A stretch of 48,101 bases of DNA from Azonexus sp. (GCA_031274715.1 JAISPT010000024.1:1-48101), one strand, 5' to 3'. Counted from the first letter of the stretch, positions 9,098 to 16,762 are shown. Notes: generated by a model from the letters alone, not told the origin. Translations and numbers: made by a program.

Positions 9098-9127
9098 TTG
9101 GAGAAGACGGAGCAATTGCGCTAGAAT
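9098..9127 (+). promoter_or_regulatory. Predicted promoter of tRNA-Ala
   Basis: TTGGAG (9098-9103) and TAGAAT (9122-9127) are 18 bp apart, and the tRNA begins 11 bp after the -10. The tRNA-Arg gene at 9907-9983 has an almost identical arrangement (TTGGAC, 18 bp, TAGAAT), which supports both calls. Confidence 0.6.
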
Positions 9128-9137
9128 CGTTGGCTTC

Positions 9138-9213
9138 GGGGGCATAGCTCAGTTGGGAGAGCGTCTGGTTCGCAATCAGAAGGTCGGCGGTTCGATCCCG
9201 CCTGTCTCCACCA
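9138..9213 (+). tRNA. tRNA-Ala (anticodon CGC)
   Basis: A complete cloverleaf is visible. The acceptor GGGGGCA pairs with TGTCTCC; the D-arm is GCTC/GAGC; the anticodon stem is TCTGG/TCAGA; the T-arm GGCGG-TTCGATC-CCGCC is intact; and CCA is encoded. The anticodon loop TTCGCAA reads CGC (codon GCG). The third acceptor pair is G-U, the alanine identity element, which supports the assignment independently. Confidence 0.93.
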
Positions 9214-9220
9214 GAACATT

Positions 9221-9266
9221 AAGGCCAGAGCTAACTCTGGCCTTTTTCCTAACTCTGGCCTTTTTC
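9221..9266 (+). terminator. tRNA-Ala terminator with duplicated 3' arm
   Basis: AAGGCCAGAG (9221-9230) and CTCTGGCCTT (9235-9244) form a 10-bp stem with loop CTAA, followed by a T run. The 18 bases at 9231-9248 (loop end, 3' arm and T tract) are repeated exactly at 9249-9266. The single 5' arm could therefore pair with either copy. Confidence 0.85.
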
Positions 9267-9349
9267 ATTTCCTGGCCCCGATCTTGCGAAGACCGAAATC
9301 TCCGCTCTGCCGTTCAGAGCGTCAGTCGAACCTCGCCAATGCCAGCCAG

Positions 9350-9456
9350 TTGAGGTCCGAATGGTCGACTACGATCATGACCGCCCAAGCATGGCTTTGG
9401 GCGGCATCACGCCAAAACAGCGGCTGACCATGGCCGCATCATCGCTCTATTTCTGA
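9350..9456 (+). pseudogene. Transposase 3'-end remnant (scar R1)
   Basis: From 9361 the frame reads MVDYDHDRPSMALGGITPKQ and then RLTMAASSLYF before a stop. This is the C-terminal signature of an rve-type integrase/transposase (the YNHxRPH...LGGxTP block of IS3/IS481-like elements). No catalytic DDE domain, upstream orf or inverted repeat remains. Its last part lies antisense to the 3' end of the small gene at 9407-9715. A related scar lies at 23276-23385 and a shorter one at 30556-30603. Confidence 0.7.
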
Positions 9457-9715
9457 TCGCCCCTAATTCCGGGGCAGGGAGAGGGTCCTCCGGTGGCGGA
9501 TGCTCTGACCGTTCCCTAGGGGTGGCAGCTGAAGCAGCAGCGTCGGCCATCCCAGCGATAGCGCCGAAATAGCGGGCAAACTCGTCGGCCGACAATTCGG
9601 TTTCCTCGGCCGCCGGCAAACGCCGCTCAGCCTGCCGCCGCCGATCGGCCAAACCACTCGGTGGCCCGATGTCTTGCTTGCGCCGGTCACCCGGGATTCT
9701 TCGCTCGATGTCCAT
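9407..9715 (-). CDS. Small hypothetical protein, charged, Arg-rich N-terminus
   Basis: It encodes 102 residues from the ATG at 9715, which has AGGAG six bases upstream and so is preferred over upstream in-frame codons. The N-terminus begins MDIERRIPGDRRKQDIG and continues with ADRRRQAERRLPAAEE. The ERR/DRR repeats resemble small uncharacterised betaproteobacterial proteins. A helical stretch (SADEFARYFGAIAGMADAAA) follows, then a Pro-rich tail. The last 17 or so codons are read from the antisense of transposase scar R1, so the native C-terminus was probably replaced. Function is unknown. Confidence 0.5.
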   Translation of the reverse strand: MDIERRIPGDRRKQDIGPPSGLADRRRQAERRLPAAEETELSADEFARYFGAIAGMADAAASAATPRERSEHPPPEDPLPAPELGAIRNRAMMRPWSAAVLA

Positions 9716-9861
9716 GACTTGCTCCTGTTCGATGGGCAGAAGTCTATCTGCGCACAGGCAGACTGTAAATATGACGAAAGTCATAGATCAACCGGCATTA
9801 ATGACAGAAACGTGGCTAAATGAACCAAAATCGGGATGTCCGCGCTTCCCTCTTGGAGAAT

Positions 9862-9897
9862 AAAAAAGGGCACTTCTTTGGCGGAAGTGCCCTTTTT
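9862..9897. terminator. Bidirectional terminator after tRNA-Arg
   Basis: GGGCACTTC (9868-9876) pairs with GAAGTGCCC (9884-9892). A-tract 9862-9867 and T-tract 9893-9897 flank the stem, so it can terminate in both directions. It sits 10 bp past the 3' end of the minus-strand tRNA-Arg. Confidence 0.85.
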
Positions 9898-9906
9898 CGC
9901 TCAACC

Positions 9907-9983
9907 TGGCGCGCCCAGCGCGATTCGAACGCACGACCCCTGCCTTCGGAGGGCAGTACTCTATCCAGCTGAGCTATGGGCGC
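9907..9983 (-). tRNA. tRNA-Arg (anticodon CCG)
   Basis: On the minus strand the acceptor GCGCCCA pairs with TGGGCGC, followed by the discriminator G and an encoded CCA. The D-arm is GCTC/GAGT-like. The anticodon stem CTGCC/GGCAG encloses loop CTCCGAA with anticodon CCG (codon CGG). The T-loop is TTCGAAT. All arms are intact. Confidence 0.93.
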
Positions 9984-9995
9984 TTGGGAGGTCGG

Positions 9996-10025
9996 ATTCT
10001 ACCTTTTGCCACCGAGCGCGTCCAA
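9996..10025 (-). promoter_or_regulatory. Predicted promoter of tRNA-Arg
   Basis: Minus-strand TTGGAC (10020-10025) and TAGAAT (9996-10001) are 18 bp apart. The mature tRNA starts 12 bp after the -10. Confidence 0.6.
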
Positions 10026-10042
10026 TCAATCGTTGCCGCCGG

Positions 10043-10549
10043 CTAATCGAAGTAGCTACGGGCCGCTTCAAAGCGCTGGGCGTAGTAGCGGTCATCGAGG
10101 GCATCGATACGAACGCGGCCATTGCTCGATGGGGCATGTACGAAGCGGGCATCGCCGAGGTAAATGCCGACGTGCGAGAATGATCGGTTACGGGTGTTGA
10201 AAAAAACCAAATCGCCCGGACGCAGTGCAGCCCGCTCAACCGGCCGGCCGCCACGGGCGATGTCGGCGGCGCTGCCGCCGACCTTGAGGCCAACGGCACG
10301 GGCATAGATGTAGCTGACCATGCCGCTACAATCGAGCCCAGCCTCCGGGTTCTTGCCACCGAAGCGGTAGCCGGTATCGATCAGGCCGAGAGCGTAGAGC
10401 ACGACTTCGTTGCCCGACGCGCTGATCGCTACCGGCGCTTGCGCTTTAGTGCTCGACGCCACCGGCCGGCTACCGGACGTACCACAGGCAGCCAGCAGCA
10501 GCGCGGCAAACAGAACGAGGAGCGAGGATAGAGCGGGCATTGATTTCAT
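10043..10549 (-). CDS. NlpC/P60-family lipoprotein, probable cell-wall endopeptidase
   Basis: This 168-residue predicted lipoprotein has a signal peptide ending in the lipobox LAAC with Cys22 as the lipidated residue. The mature part is a single NlpC/P60 papain-like domain. The catalytic Cys74 lies in DCSGMV, His126 in SHVGIYLG and a third polar residue His138 in VHAPSS. Such proteins cleave peptidoglycan stem peptides in the periplasm (Spr/MepS-like). It is monocistronic, and its 5' end diverges from the dehydrogenase gene starting 55 bp away. Confidence 0.9.
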   Translation of the reverse strand: MKSMPALSSLLVLFAALLLAACGTSGSRPVASSTKAQAPVAISASGNEVVLYALGLIDTGYRFGGKNPEAGLDCSGMVSYIYARAVGLKVGGSAADIARGGRPVERAALRPGDLVFFNTRNRSFSHVGIYLGDARFVHAPSSNGRVRIDALDDRYYAQRFEAARSYFD

Positions 10550-10604
10550 GTTGTTTCTGCAATATAGCTGCTAACTTAAAGTTTTTACAGGATTTTTAGA
10601 GACC

Positions 10605-12053
10605 ATGAAACTACAGGACAGGAATTTGCTGCGGACCGCCAATCTGATCGGCGGCCAATGGGTCGGCGCCGCCGATGGCGCCACGCTGCCAGTGTTCGAT
10701 CCGGCGAGTGGCGAACAACTGGCCACGGTGCCACGCTGCGGTGCAGCCGAGACGCGCCACGCCATCGCCGCCGCCGAGGCCGCCCTGCCGGCTTGGCGGG
10801 CACTGACCGCCAAGTGCCGGGGGCAAATCCTGCAGACCTGGAACCGCTTGATTCTCGACCATGCCGAGGATCTCGCCCAACTGATCACCGCCGAAGGTGG
10901 CAAGCCGCTGGCCGAGGCCAGGGGCGAGGTGATCTACGGCGCTTCCTTCGTCGAATGGTTCGCCGAAGAGGGCAAACGCACCTACGGCGAAAGCATTCCC
11001 AGCCCGACCACCAACACCCGGTTGCTGGTAGTCAAGCAGCCAATCGGCGTCTGCGCGGCGATCACGCCGTGGAATTTTCCGCTGGCGATGATTACCCGCA
11101 AGGTCGCGCCGGCCCTGGCCGCCGGCTGCACGGTCGTGGTCAAACCAGCCGAGGCGACGCCGCTGACGGCGCTGGCGCTGGCCGTGCTGGCCGAGCGGGC
11201 CGGCTTGCCGGCAGGCGTGCTCAATGTGCTGACCGGTGATCCGGCGGCGATTGGCGGCGAACTGACGGCCAACCCGAGCATCCGCAAGCTGTCGTTTACC
11301 GGCTCGACGGCGGTCGGTCGGTTATTGATGGCGCAATGTGCGCCGACGGTGAAGAAACTGTCGCTGGAACTGGGCGGCAACGCCCCCTTCATCGTTTTCG
11401 ACGACGCCGATCTCGACGCCGCAGTTGAGGGCGCGATCAGCGCCAAATACCGCAACACCGGCCAAACCTGCGTTTGCGCCAACCGTTTTCTGGTGCAGGC
11501 AGGCATTTACGAAGATTTCGCCGCCCACCTGGCCGAACGCGCGCGCGGCCTGAAGGTCGGCCCGGGCAATGCGGATGGCGTCAGCCAAGGGCCGCTGATC
11601 AATGCCGCCGGCCTGGCCAAGGTTGAGGCGCACGTCGCCGATGCGGTCGCCAAGGGCGCGCGCGTGCTGTGCGGCGGCGCCCGCCATTCGCTGGGCGACA
11701 ACTTCTTTCAGCCGACAGTGCTGGCCGATGTTCGTCCCGACATGCGCATCGCCCGCGAGGAAACCTTCGGCCCGCTCGCGCCCTTGTTCCGCTTCGATAC
11801 CGAGGAGCAGGCCATCGCTCTCGCCAACGACACGGAATTCGGCTTGGCCGCCTATTTCTACAGCCGCGACATCGGCCGCTGCTGGCGTCTCGGCGAGGCG
11901 CTCGAATACGGCATGGTCGGCATCAACACCGGCCTGATCTCGAACGAAGTCGCACCTTTCGGCGGCATCAAGCAATCCGGCATCGGCCGCGAGGGTTCGA
12001 AGTACGGCATCGAGGAATATTTGGAGGTGAAATACCTCTGTTTTGCGGTGTGA
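10605..12053 (+). CDS. gabD: NAD(P)-dependent succinate-semialdehyde dehydrogenase family protein
   Basis: This 482-residue aldehyde dehydrogenase is the usual GabD length. It has the cofactor-binding ITPWNFPLAMITRKVAPALAA, the general-base Glu in LSLELGGNAPFIVF and the nucleophile Cys in NTGQTCVCANR. C-terminal SGIGREGSKYGIEEYLEVKY is typical of GabD-type enzymes. The likely substrate is succinate semialdehyde (GABA or 4-hydroxybutyrate catabolism), but glutarate semialdehyde or another aldehyde cannot be excluded. No gabT is nearby. It converges with coaX, whose stop is 16 bp away. Confidence 0.85.
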   Translation: MKLQDRNLLRTANLIGGQWVGAADGATLPVFDPASGEQLATVPRCGAAETRHAIAAAEAALPAWRALTAKCRGQILQTWNRLILDHAEDLAQLITAEGGKPLAEARGEVIYGASFVEWFAEEGKRTYGESIPSPTTNTRLLVVKQPIGVCAAITPWNFPLAMITRKVAPALAAGCTVVVKPAEATPLTALALAVLAERAGLPAGVLNVLTGDPAAIGGELTANPSIRKLSFTGSTAVGRLLMAQCAPTVKKLSLELGGNAPFIVFDDADLDAAVEGAISAKYRNTGQTCVCANRFLVQAGIYEDFAAHLAERARGLKVGPGNADGVSQGPLINAAGLAKVEAHVADAVAKGARVLCGGARHSLGDNFFQPTVLADVRPDMRIAREETFGPLAPLFRFDTEEQAIALANDTEFGLAAYFYSRDIGRCWRLGEALEYGMVGINTGLISNEVAPFGGIKQSGIGREGSKYGIEEYLEVKYLCFAV

Positions 12054-12069
12054 AACCCCGCCGGAGATT

Positions 12070-12798
12070 TCAAGGCGCGGAGCCGCGTTCCTGGGCGATG
12101 CGTAGCAGACCGTCGAGCGGCAGATTCGGCGTTTCGATGCAAGGAATGCCGAGATGCGGCCGCAAGACGCCAGCATTGCCGCCGGACAGCAGGCAGATCG
12201 CTGCCGACGCTGCCAGTCGGGCGAAGGCGCGCTCGATGGCGCCGAGCTGAGCTTCGAGCACGCCGCTGGCAATCGCATCTTCGGTGCAGCGCGGCGTTGC
12301 CGACCAGTCACCGCAGGCCAGCGGCAGATCGGCCGTGTCGTTCGCCAGGGCGCGGCGCATCAGGTCGCTGCCGGGCAGGATCAGGCCGCCGAGAAAATTG
12401 CCGTCGCCGTCGAGGCTATCGATCGTCGTTGCCGTGCCGGCCATCACCACCAGGCAGGGCGTTTTCGTCCGCGCCCGCGCACCGAGCAGGGCACACCAGC
12501 GGTCGACGCCAAGCCGCTCGGGCTGGCGATAGTGATTGGTCACTCCGGCACAACACTCGCCGCTGCGGATTTCCTGCAGCAATGGCGCCCAGGCGCCGAG
12601 GCGCTCGCGGATGCGCGCCGCGGCAGCGGTGCCGGCGACATTGGCCAACAGCAGATGGCGCGGTCGTGGCCAGCGCCCGACCAATGCGGCCAGCGCCGTC
12701 GCGTCGTCGTGTTCGGCAGCGCCCTGCTCCAGCCAGGCATGGCCGTCATGGACGCCCCATTTGAGGCGGCTATTGCCGCTGTCGAGGCAAACGATCAT
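12070..12798 (-). CDS. coaX: Type III pantothenate kinase
   Basis: It phosphorylates pantothenate in the first step of coenzyme A synthesis. It has 242 residues with the acetate/sugar-kinase fold. The N-terminal phosphate-loop is DSGNSRLKWGV, the middle block is RLGVDRWCALLGA, the adenosine segment begins MAGTATTIDSLDGDGNFLGG and the late loop is LLSGGNAG. The ATG overlaps the birA stop by 4 bp (ATGA), so the two genes are coupled, an order common in beta- and gammaproteobacteria. Confidence 0.94.
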   Translation of the reverse strand: MIVCLDSGNSRLKWGVHDGHAWLEQGAAEHDDATALAALVGRWPRPRHLLLANVAGTAAAARIRERLGAWAPLLQEIRSGECCAGVTNHYRQPERLGVDRWCALLGARARTKTPCLVVMAGTATTIDSLDGDGNFLGGLILPGSDLMRRALANDTADLPLACGDWSATPRCTEDAIASGVLEAQLGAIERAFARLAASAAICLLSGGNAGVLRPHLGIPCIETPNLPLDGLLRIAQERGSAP

Positions 12799-13622
12799 GC
12801 CGGGTGTACCCCGAGGCTACTTCCTGCGGGGCGCAGGCTGACGTCACCACTGTAGATGCGCTGCAGGCCCACCACCGTTTGCAGCAACAGTGCGCCGTCA
12901 GTGTCGGCGCCGAGGCAGAGACCGGCCAGCGGCGCCTCGCCTTCGCCGAGCACCTGAACCGGGCGCTGCTGCCACACGTGGCGGTTTTGCCAGTCGGCGC
13001 GCAGGGCAGTGAAGCCAACCTCGGCGAAACGCTCGAATACCGCCGCCAGTTCACGCAGGATGGCGGCCAGTACCGCGTGCCGGTCAGCCACCGCCAACCC
13101 GGCCTGGTCCAGCCCGGCCACCGGCTGCGCCAACTCTTCCACCGGCTGGCCGAGATTGAGGCCGATACCGATCACCGCCTGACAGCCGCGCCGGTCGCTG
13201 GCCAGTTCGACCAGCACGCCGGCCAGCTTGGCATAACCGCCGTCCGCCATCGTCAGCAACACGTCGTTCGGCCATTTCAGGCCGACGCCGCGGGCGCCCA
13301 AGGCTTCCAGTGCCTGCGCCAGGGCCACACCGACGGCCAATGACAGGCCGCCGAGGCGAGTCGGCGAGCCGGCGAAGCGCCACAGCACGGAAAAAGTCAG
13401 GCTGCGCTCGGGCGAGGACAACCAGAGGCGGCCCCGGCGGCCGCGGCCGGCCGTCTGGCGGTCGGCGACGATCACAGTACCGGCCGGTGCGCCGGCGTCG
13501 GCGTCGGCCCGGCGCATCAATTCACTGCTGGTGGAATCGCAGGTATCGAGGGCGTCAACATCGAAGCGCCCGGCCAGTTCACCGAGCCGGGCTTTGAGCA
13601 GTACAGGATCGATCAGCGGCAT
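12795..13622 (-). CDS. birA: Biotin-[acetyl-CoA-carboxylase] ligase, no repressor domain
   Basis: It activates biotin to biotinyl-AMP and transfers it to the biotin carboxyl carrier protein. The ATG at 13622 gives 275 residues and follows the ntrC stop by 10 bp. The core shows CDSTSSELMRR, the biotinyl-5'-AMP loop as ADRQTAGRGRRGRLW, and GVGLKWPNDVL. A C-terminal SH3-like domain follows. There is no N-terminal winged helix, so it is a monofunctional class I ligase and not a BirA repressor. Its last dozen codons overlap a 30-bp sequence found again at 23161-23190. Confidence 0.92.
   Translation of the reverse strand: MPLIDPVLLKARLGELAGRFDVDALDTCDSTSSELMRRADADAGAPAGTVIVADRQTAGRGRRGRLWLSSPERSLTFSVLWRFAGSPTRLGGLSLAVGVALAQALEALGARGVGLKWPNDVLLTMADGGYAKLAGVLVELASDRRGCQAVIGIGLNLGQPVEELAQPVAGLDQAGLAVADRHAVLAAILRELAAVFERFAEVGFTALRADWQNRHVWQQRPVQVLGEGEAPLAGLCLGADTDGALLLQTVVGLQRIYSGDVSLRPAGSSLGVHPA
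12804..12833. repeat. Dispersed 30-bp repeat, copy 1 (within birA 3' end)
   Basis: Aligned without gaps to 23161-23190, 25 of 30 bases match, including the last 15 (ACTTCCTGCGGGGCG). This copy is inside the birA reading frame just before the coaX start. Confidence 0.5.
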
Positions 13623-13632
13623 GCGACAGATT

Positions 13633-15045
13633 TTACTCTGCCACCGCCCCCTTGCCGCCGTCGATGCCGAGATCGGCGATCTTCCGGGTAAGGGTGTTGC
13701 GACCGATGCCCAGCGCTTGTGCCGCCTCACTGCGGCGCCCCCCGGTATGGGCCAGGGCACGGGCAATCAGGATGCGTTCGAAGGTCGGTGCCAGCACGCC
13801 GTGGACTTCCGGCACACCGCGCGCCAGCAGGCGATCGACTTCGTCCGCCAGGGCGCTTTCCCAGTCGCTGGCCAGCACCTGCGCTGCCACCTCGCGCAAT
13901 TCACCGGGCAGGTCGCCGATCTCGACCTGTTGTCCCGGCGCCATCACGGTCAGCCAGTGGCAGAGGTTTTCCAGTTGCCGGACATTGCCCGAGAAATCGA
14001 GGCCACTCAGGTACTTGAGCGCCGGCTCGGATAGCCGCTTGGCTTCGACGCCCAGTTCGCGCGCACTCTTCTGCAGGAAATGCCGAGTCAGCAGCGGAAT
14101 ATCCTCACGCCGCTCGCGCAGCGATGGCAGGCGGATGCGGATGACGTTGAGGCGGTGGAACAGGTCTTCGCGGAACAGGCCTTCCTTGACTCTGGACTCG
14201 AGATTCTGATGCGTCGCGGCGATGATGCGGACGTTGGCCTTGATCGACGAATGGCCGCCGACCCGATAAAAATGGCCATCCGACAATACCCGCAGCAGGC
14301 GGGTTTGTAGTTCCAAGGGCATATCGCCGATTTCGTCGAGGAACAACGTGCCGCCTTCGGCCTGCTCGAAGCGGCCGCGTCGCTGCGCCTGGGCGCCGGT
14401 AAAGGCGCCGCGCTCGTGGCCGAACAATTCGGATTCAAGCAAGTCTTTCGGAATGGCGGCAGTGTTGATGGCGATGAAGGATTTGCCAGCACGCGGACTG
14501 TGCCGGTGCAGGGCGTGCGCCACCAGTTCCTTGCCGGAGCCGGACTCGCCGGTAAGCAGCACAGTGGCGTGCGACAGCGCGAGTCGGCCGATGGCGCGGA
14601 ATACCTCCTGCATGGCCGGCGCCTGGCCGAGAATTTCCGGCGCCAAAGTATCTTCCTCGGCGACACCGCTAGGTTGCGCCGATTCACCGATGGCCCGGCG
14701 GATCAACTCGACCGCCTGATCGACATCGAAAGGCTTGGGCAGGTACTCGAAAGCGCCCCCCTGGAAGGCAGCCACGGCGCTTTCAAGATCGGAATAGGCG
14801 GTCATGATGATCACCGACACCGACGGGCAGCGGGTCTTCACTTCCTGCAACAGTTCGAGACCGGACTGGCCGGACATGCGAATGTCGGACAGCAGCACCC
14901 GTGGCGGTTCGACGCCTTGTTCGAGCAGGGACATGACTTCGCTGGCCGAGGCAAAGCTTTTGAACGGGATGCCCTCGCGCGACAGGGTTTTTTCCAGGAC
15001 CCAGCGGATGGAGCGATCATCATCGACAATCCAAACCAGTCTCAT
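13633..15045 (-). CDS. ntrC: Nitrogen regulation response regulator NtrC (sigma-54 activator)
   Basis: This 470-residue enhancer-binding protein switches on nitrogen-assimilation genes with RpoN. The start MRLVWIVDDD at 15045 is chosen because the receiver domain begins there; an upstream start only adds a non-conserved stretch. The receiver has D8-D10 and the phosphorylated D54 (LLSDIRMSG). The AAA+ domain has Walker A GESGSGKE and the sigma-54-contacting loop GAFTGA. A Fis-type helix-turn-helix ends the protein (RSEAAQALGIGRNTLTRKI). It is co-transcribed with ntrB. Two NtrC sites in front of glnA, 3.3 kb away, are an obvious target. Confidence 0.95.
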   Translation of the reverse strand: MRLVWIVDDDRSIRWVLEKTLSREGIPFKSFASASEVMSLLEQGVEPPRVLLSDIRMSGQSGLELLQEVKTRCPSVSVIIMTAYSDLESAVAAFQGGAFEYLPKPFDVDQAVELIRRAIGESAQPSGVAEEDTLAPEILGQAPAMQEVFRAIGRLALSHATVLLTGESGSGKELVAHALHRHSPRAGKSFIAINTAAIPKDLLESELFGHERGAFTGAQAQRRGRFEQAEGGTLFLDEIGDMPLELQTRLLRVLSDGHFYRVGGHSSIKANVRIIAATHQNLESRVKEGLFREDLFHRLNVIRIRLPSLRERREDIPLLTRHFLQKSARELGVEAKRLSEPALKYLSGLDFSGNVRQLENLCHWLTVMAPGQQVEIGDLPGELREVAAQVLASDWESALADEVDRLLARGVPEVHGVLAPTFERILIARALAHTGGRRSEAAQALGIGRNTLTRKIADLGIDGGKGAVAE

Positions 15046-15093
15046 AGCTTCATGGCTCTTTCGACAATGCGGAGGCTTCTGATGAAGCAAAAC

Positions 15094-16155
15094 TCAGGCC
15101 TGTTCGAGCGGCAAACACAAGGTGAACACCGTGTGGCCCGGGCGACTGGCACAGTCGATTGTGCCGCGGTGATGCTGGATGAAATTCTGGGCGATGGTCA
15201 GCCCCAGCCCGTTGCCGCCCTCGCGCCCCGAAACCAGCGGATAGAACATGCGCTGACGGATGTCCTCGGGGATGCCGGGACCGTTGTCGATAACCTTCAG
15301 TTCGATGGCTAGGCGGTAGCGCTTCTTGGCCAGCGTGACCTGGCGCAGCGCACGCGTGCGCAGCACGATCTCGCCGTTGCCGCCCATTGCCTGAGCGGCG
15401 TTGCGGGCGATGTTGAGCACCGCTTGGATCAACTGCTCGCGGTCGCCGACCAGTTCCGGCAGGCTGGTGTCGTAATCGCGACGCACGGCCAGCGATCCGG
15501 GGAATTCCGCGGTCAACAGGCTACGCACCCGTTCGAGGATTTCATGGATGTTCACCGTCGCCGGCAGCATTGCCCGGTGCGGCGTTAGCAGGCGCTGCAT
15601 CAGGTCCTGCAGGCGATCGGCTTCCTTGATGATGACCTGGGTGTATTCCTTGAGCGACGGATGGGGCAACTCGTGTTCAAGCAGTTGCGCAGCGCCACGG
15701 ATGCCGCCGAGCGGATTCTTGATCTCGTGTGCCAGATTGCGGATCAATTCGCGATTGGCCTGCTGCTGCTCGATCAGGCGCTCCTCGCGCGACACCGCCA
15801 GGTGACGTTCGATCGGTTGCAGTTCGAGCAGTAGCCGCATGCCGCCGGCAAGATCCGGGGGTAGCGGCGTCACCGTGCAATGGAGTTGCAGCAACTGGCC
15901 GTCGCCGCGCCGCAGTTCGATGTTCTGGCCGGTATAGCTCCAGTTGTTGGTCAGTCCGTTGTCGAGCGCCGTCTGCAAGATCGCCGGGCAGGCGCAGACG
16001 ACGGCTAGGGTACGCCCGGCGATGGCGCGACCGCTGACCGCCAGCAGGTTCTCGCCGGCCGGATTGATGTAGCGGATCAACTGCCCCTCATCGAGCAGCA
16101 GTACGGCTGAAGCCAGGAGGTCGAGGCCGGCGCAGGAGGCGTGGGTGAGGTTCAT
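15094..16155 (-). CDS. ntrB: Nitrogen regulation sensor histidine kinase NtrB
   Basis: This 353-residue soluble histidine kinase/phosphatase is controlled by PII and phosphorylates NtrC. An N-terminal PAS domain (ASAVLLLDEGQLIRYINPAG) is followed by the dimerisation box with phospho-accepting His143 (NLAHEIKNPLGGIRG). The catalytic domain has the N box NIARNAAQAMG, DNGPGIP and GNGLGLTIAQNF. No transmembrane segment is seen, as expected for NtrB. ntrC starts 49 bp after its stop. Confidence 0.95.
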   Translation of the reverse strand: MNLTHASCAGLDLLASAVLLLDEGQLIRYINPAGENLLAVSGRAIAGRTLAVVCACPAILQTALDNGLTNNWSYTGQNIELRRGDGQLLQLHCTVTPLPPDLAGGMRLLLELQPIERHLAVSREERLIEQQQANRELIRNLAHEIKNPLGGIRGAAQLLEHELPHPSLKEYTQVIIKEADRLQDLMQRLLTPHRAMLPATVNIHEILERVRSLLTAEFPGSLAVRRDYDTSLPELVGDREQLIQAVLNIARNAAQAMGGNGEIVLRTRALRQVTLAKKRYRLAIELKVIDNGPGIPEDIRQRMFYPLVSGREGGNGLGLTIAQNFIQHHRGTIDCASRPGHTVFTLCLPLEQA

Positions 16156-16169
16156 GCCCGCAAAGGCGG

Positions 16170-16189
16170 CTGGCGCCGACCGGCGCCAG
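16170..16189. terminator. Stable hairpin between the DUF4124 gene and ntrB
   Basis: CTGGCGCC (16170-16177) and GGCGCCAG (16182-16189) form an 8-bp GC-rich stem with a tetraloop in the 40-bp gap between two minus-strand genes. No clear T tract follows on the minus strand. It may pause or process the transcript and may not terminate it. Confidence 0.35.
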
Positions 16190-16195
16190 GGCGAC

Positions 16196-16660
16196 TCAAC
16201 GCAAGCCGCTCAGTTCTTTCTGGATGGCAACGATGTTGCGCTCGTGCTGCGCCACGCGATCACGATAGGGCGCCAGGCGGTCCACTCCGGCGGTCGTAGC
16301 GGGCGGCTGGCGTAGGTTTTCCTGATCGGCCAGATCGCGCTTGGCCTGCGCCAGATTACGCTGCTCGCCGCTCAGTTCCTGTTCGAGGATCAAGCGACGG
16401 TCGCCATCGCGTGCCTTCTGGGCATCCTCGGCCACCCGTGGGAAATCGGCCGGCGTCGGATTAGCCGCTGCCGAACGCGGACGCGGCGGGGGGGCCGGCA
16501 TGGCTGTTTCCGGGGTACTGACCACGGCCTTGCAGTCTTTGTTGACGCGGGTGTTGGAAATCAGCGTACCGCCGTTTTCGTCGACGCACTTGTAAATAGT
16601 CTGGGCTACCGCCGGCAGACTCGCGGCGGCGATCAGGAGCGCTAATGCAATACGTGTCAT
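16196..16660 (-). CDS. DUF4124-type exported protein of unknown function
   Basis: It encodes 154 residues from the ATG at 16660. That codon is preferred over one 6 bp upstream because the AGGAAGG site is then at normal spacing. A signal peptide (MTRIALALLIAAASLPAVA) precedes QTIYKCVDENGGTLISN, the hallmark of the DUF4124 domain, with Cys residues at YKCVD and KDC that could form a disulfide. A Pro-rich linker and a charged coiled-coil-like C-terminus follow (LEQELSGEQRNLAQAKRDLADQ). It is probably periplasmic. It lies between glnA and ntrB on the same strand, a position often held by such genes, but no function is known. Confidence 0.8.
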   Translation of the reverse strand: MTRIALALLIAAASLPAVAQTIYKCVDENGGTLISNTRVNKDCKAVVSTPETAMPAPPPRPRSAAANPTPADFPRVAEDAQKARDGDRRLILEQELSGEQRNLAQAKRDLADQENLRQPPATTAGVDRLAPYRDRVAQHERNIVAIQKELSGLR

Positions 16661-16718
16661 CGTCATCCTTCCTGGCAACCGTCGAAGTGTACCCGTTAAT
16701 CAACGGCAGCAGGTGAAC

Positions 16719-16743
16719 AAAAAAAGGGCGGGGAAACCCGCCC
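16719..16743 (-). terminator. glnA intrinsic terminator
   Basis: On the minus strand GGGCGGG (16737-16743) pairs with CCCGCCC (16726-16732), followed by seven T (16719-16725). It starts 20 bp after the glnA stop. Confidence 0.9.
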
Positions 16744-16762
16744 TCGCCCGATACCGCAAGGA

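Noticed and set aside
9138..9456. tRNA-Ala as an integration site with an attached island
   Set aside because: A transposase scar lies nearby, but no integrase gene, no direct repeat of the tRNA 3' end and no foreign genes follow. The next genes are a small hypothetical and another tRNA.
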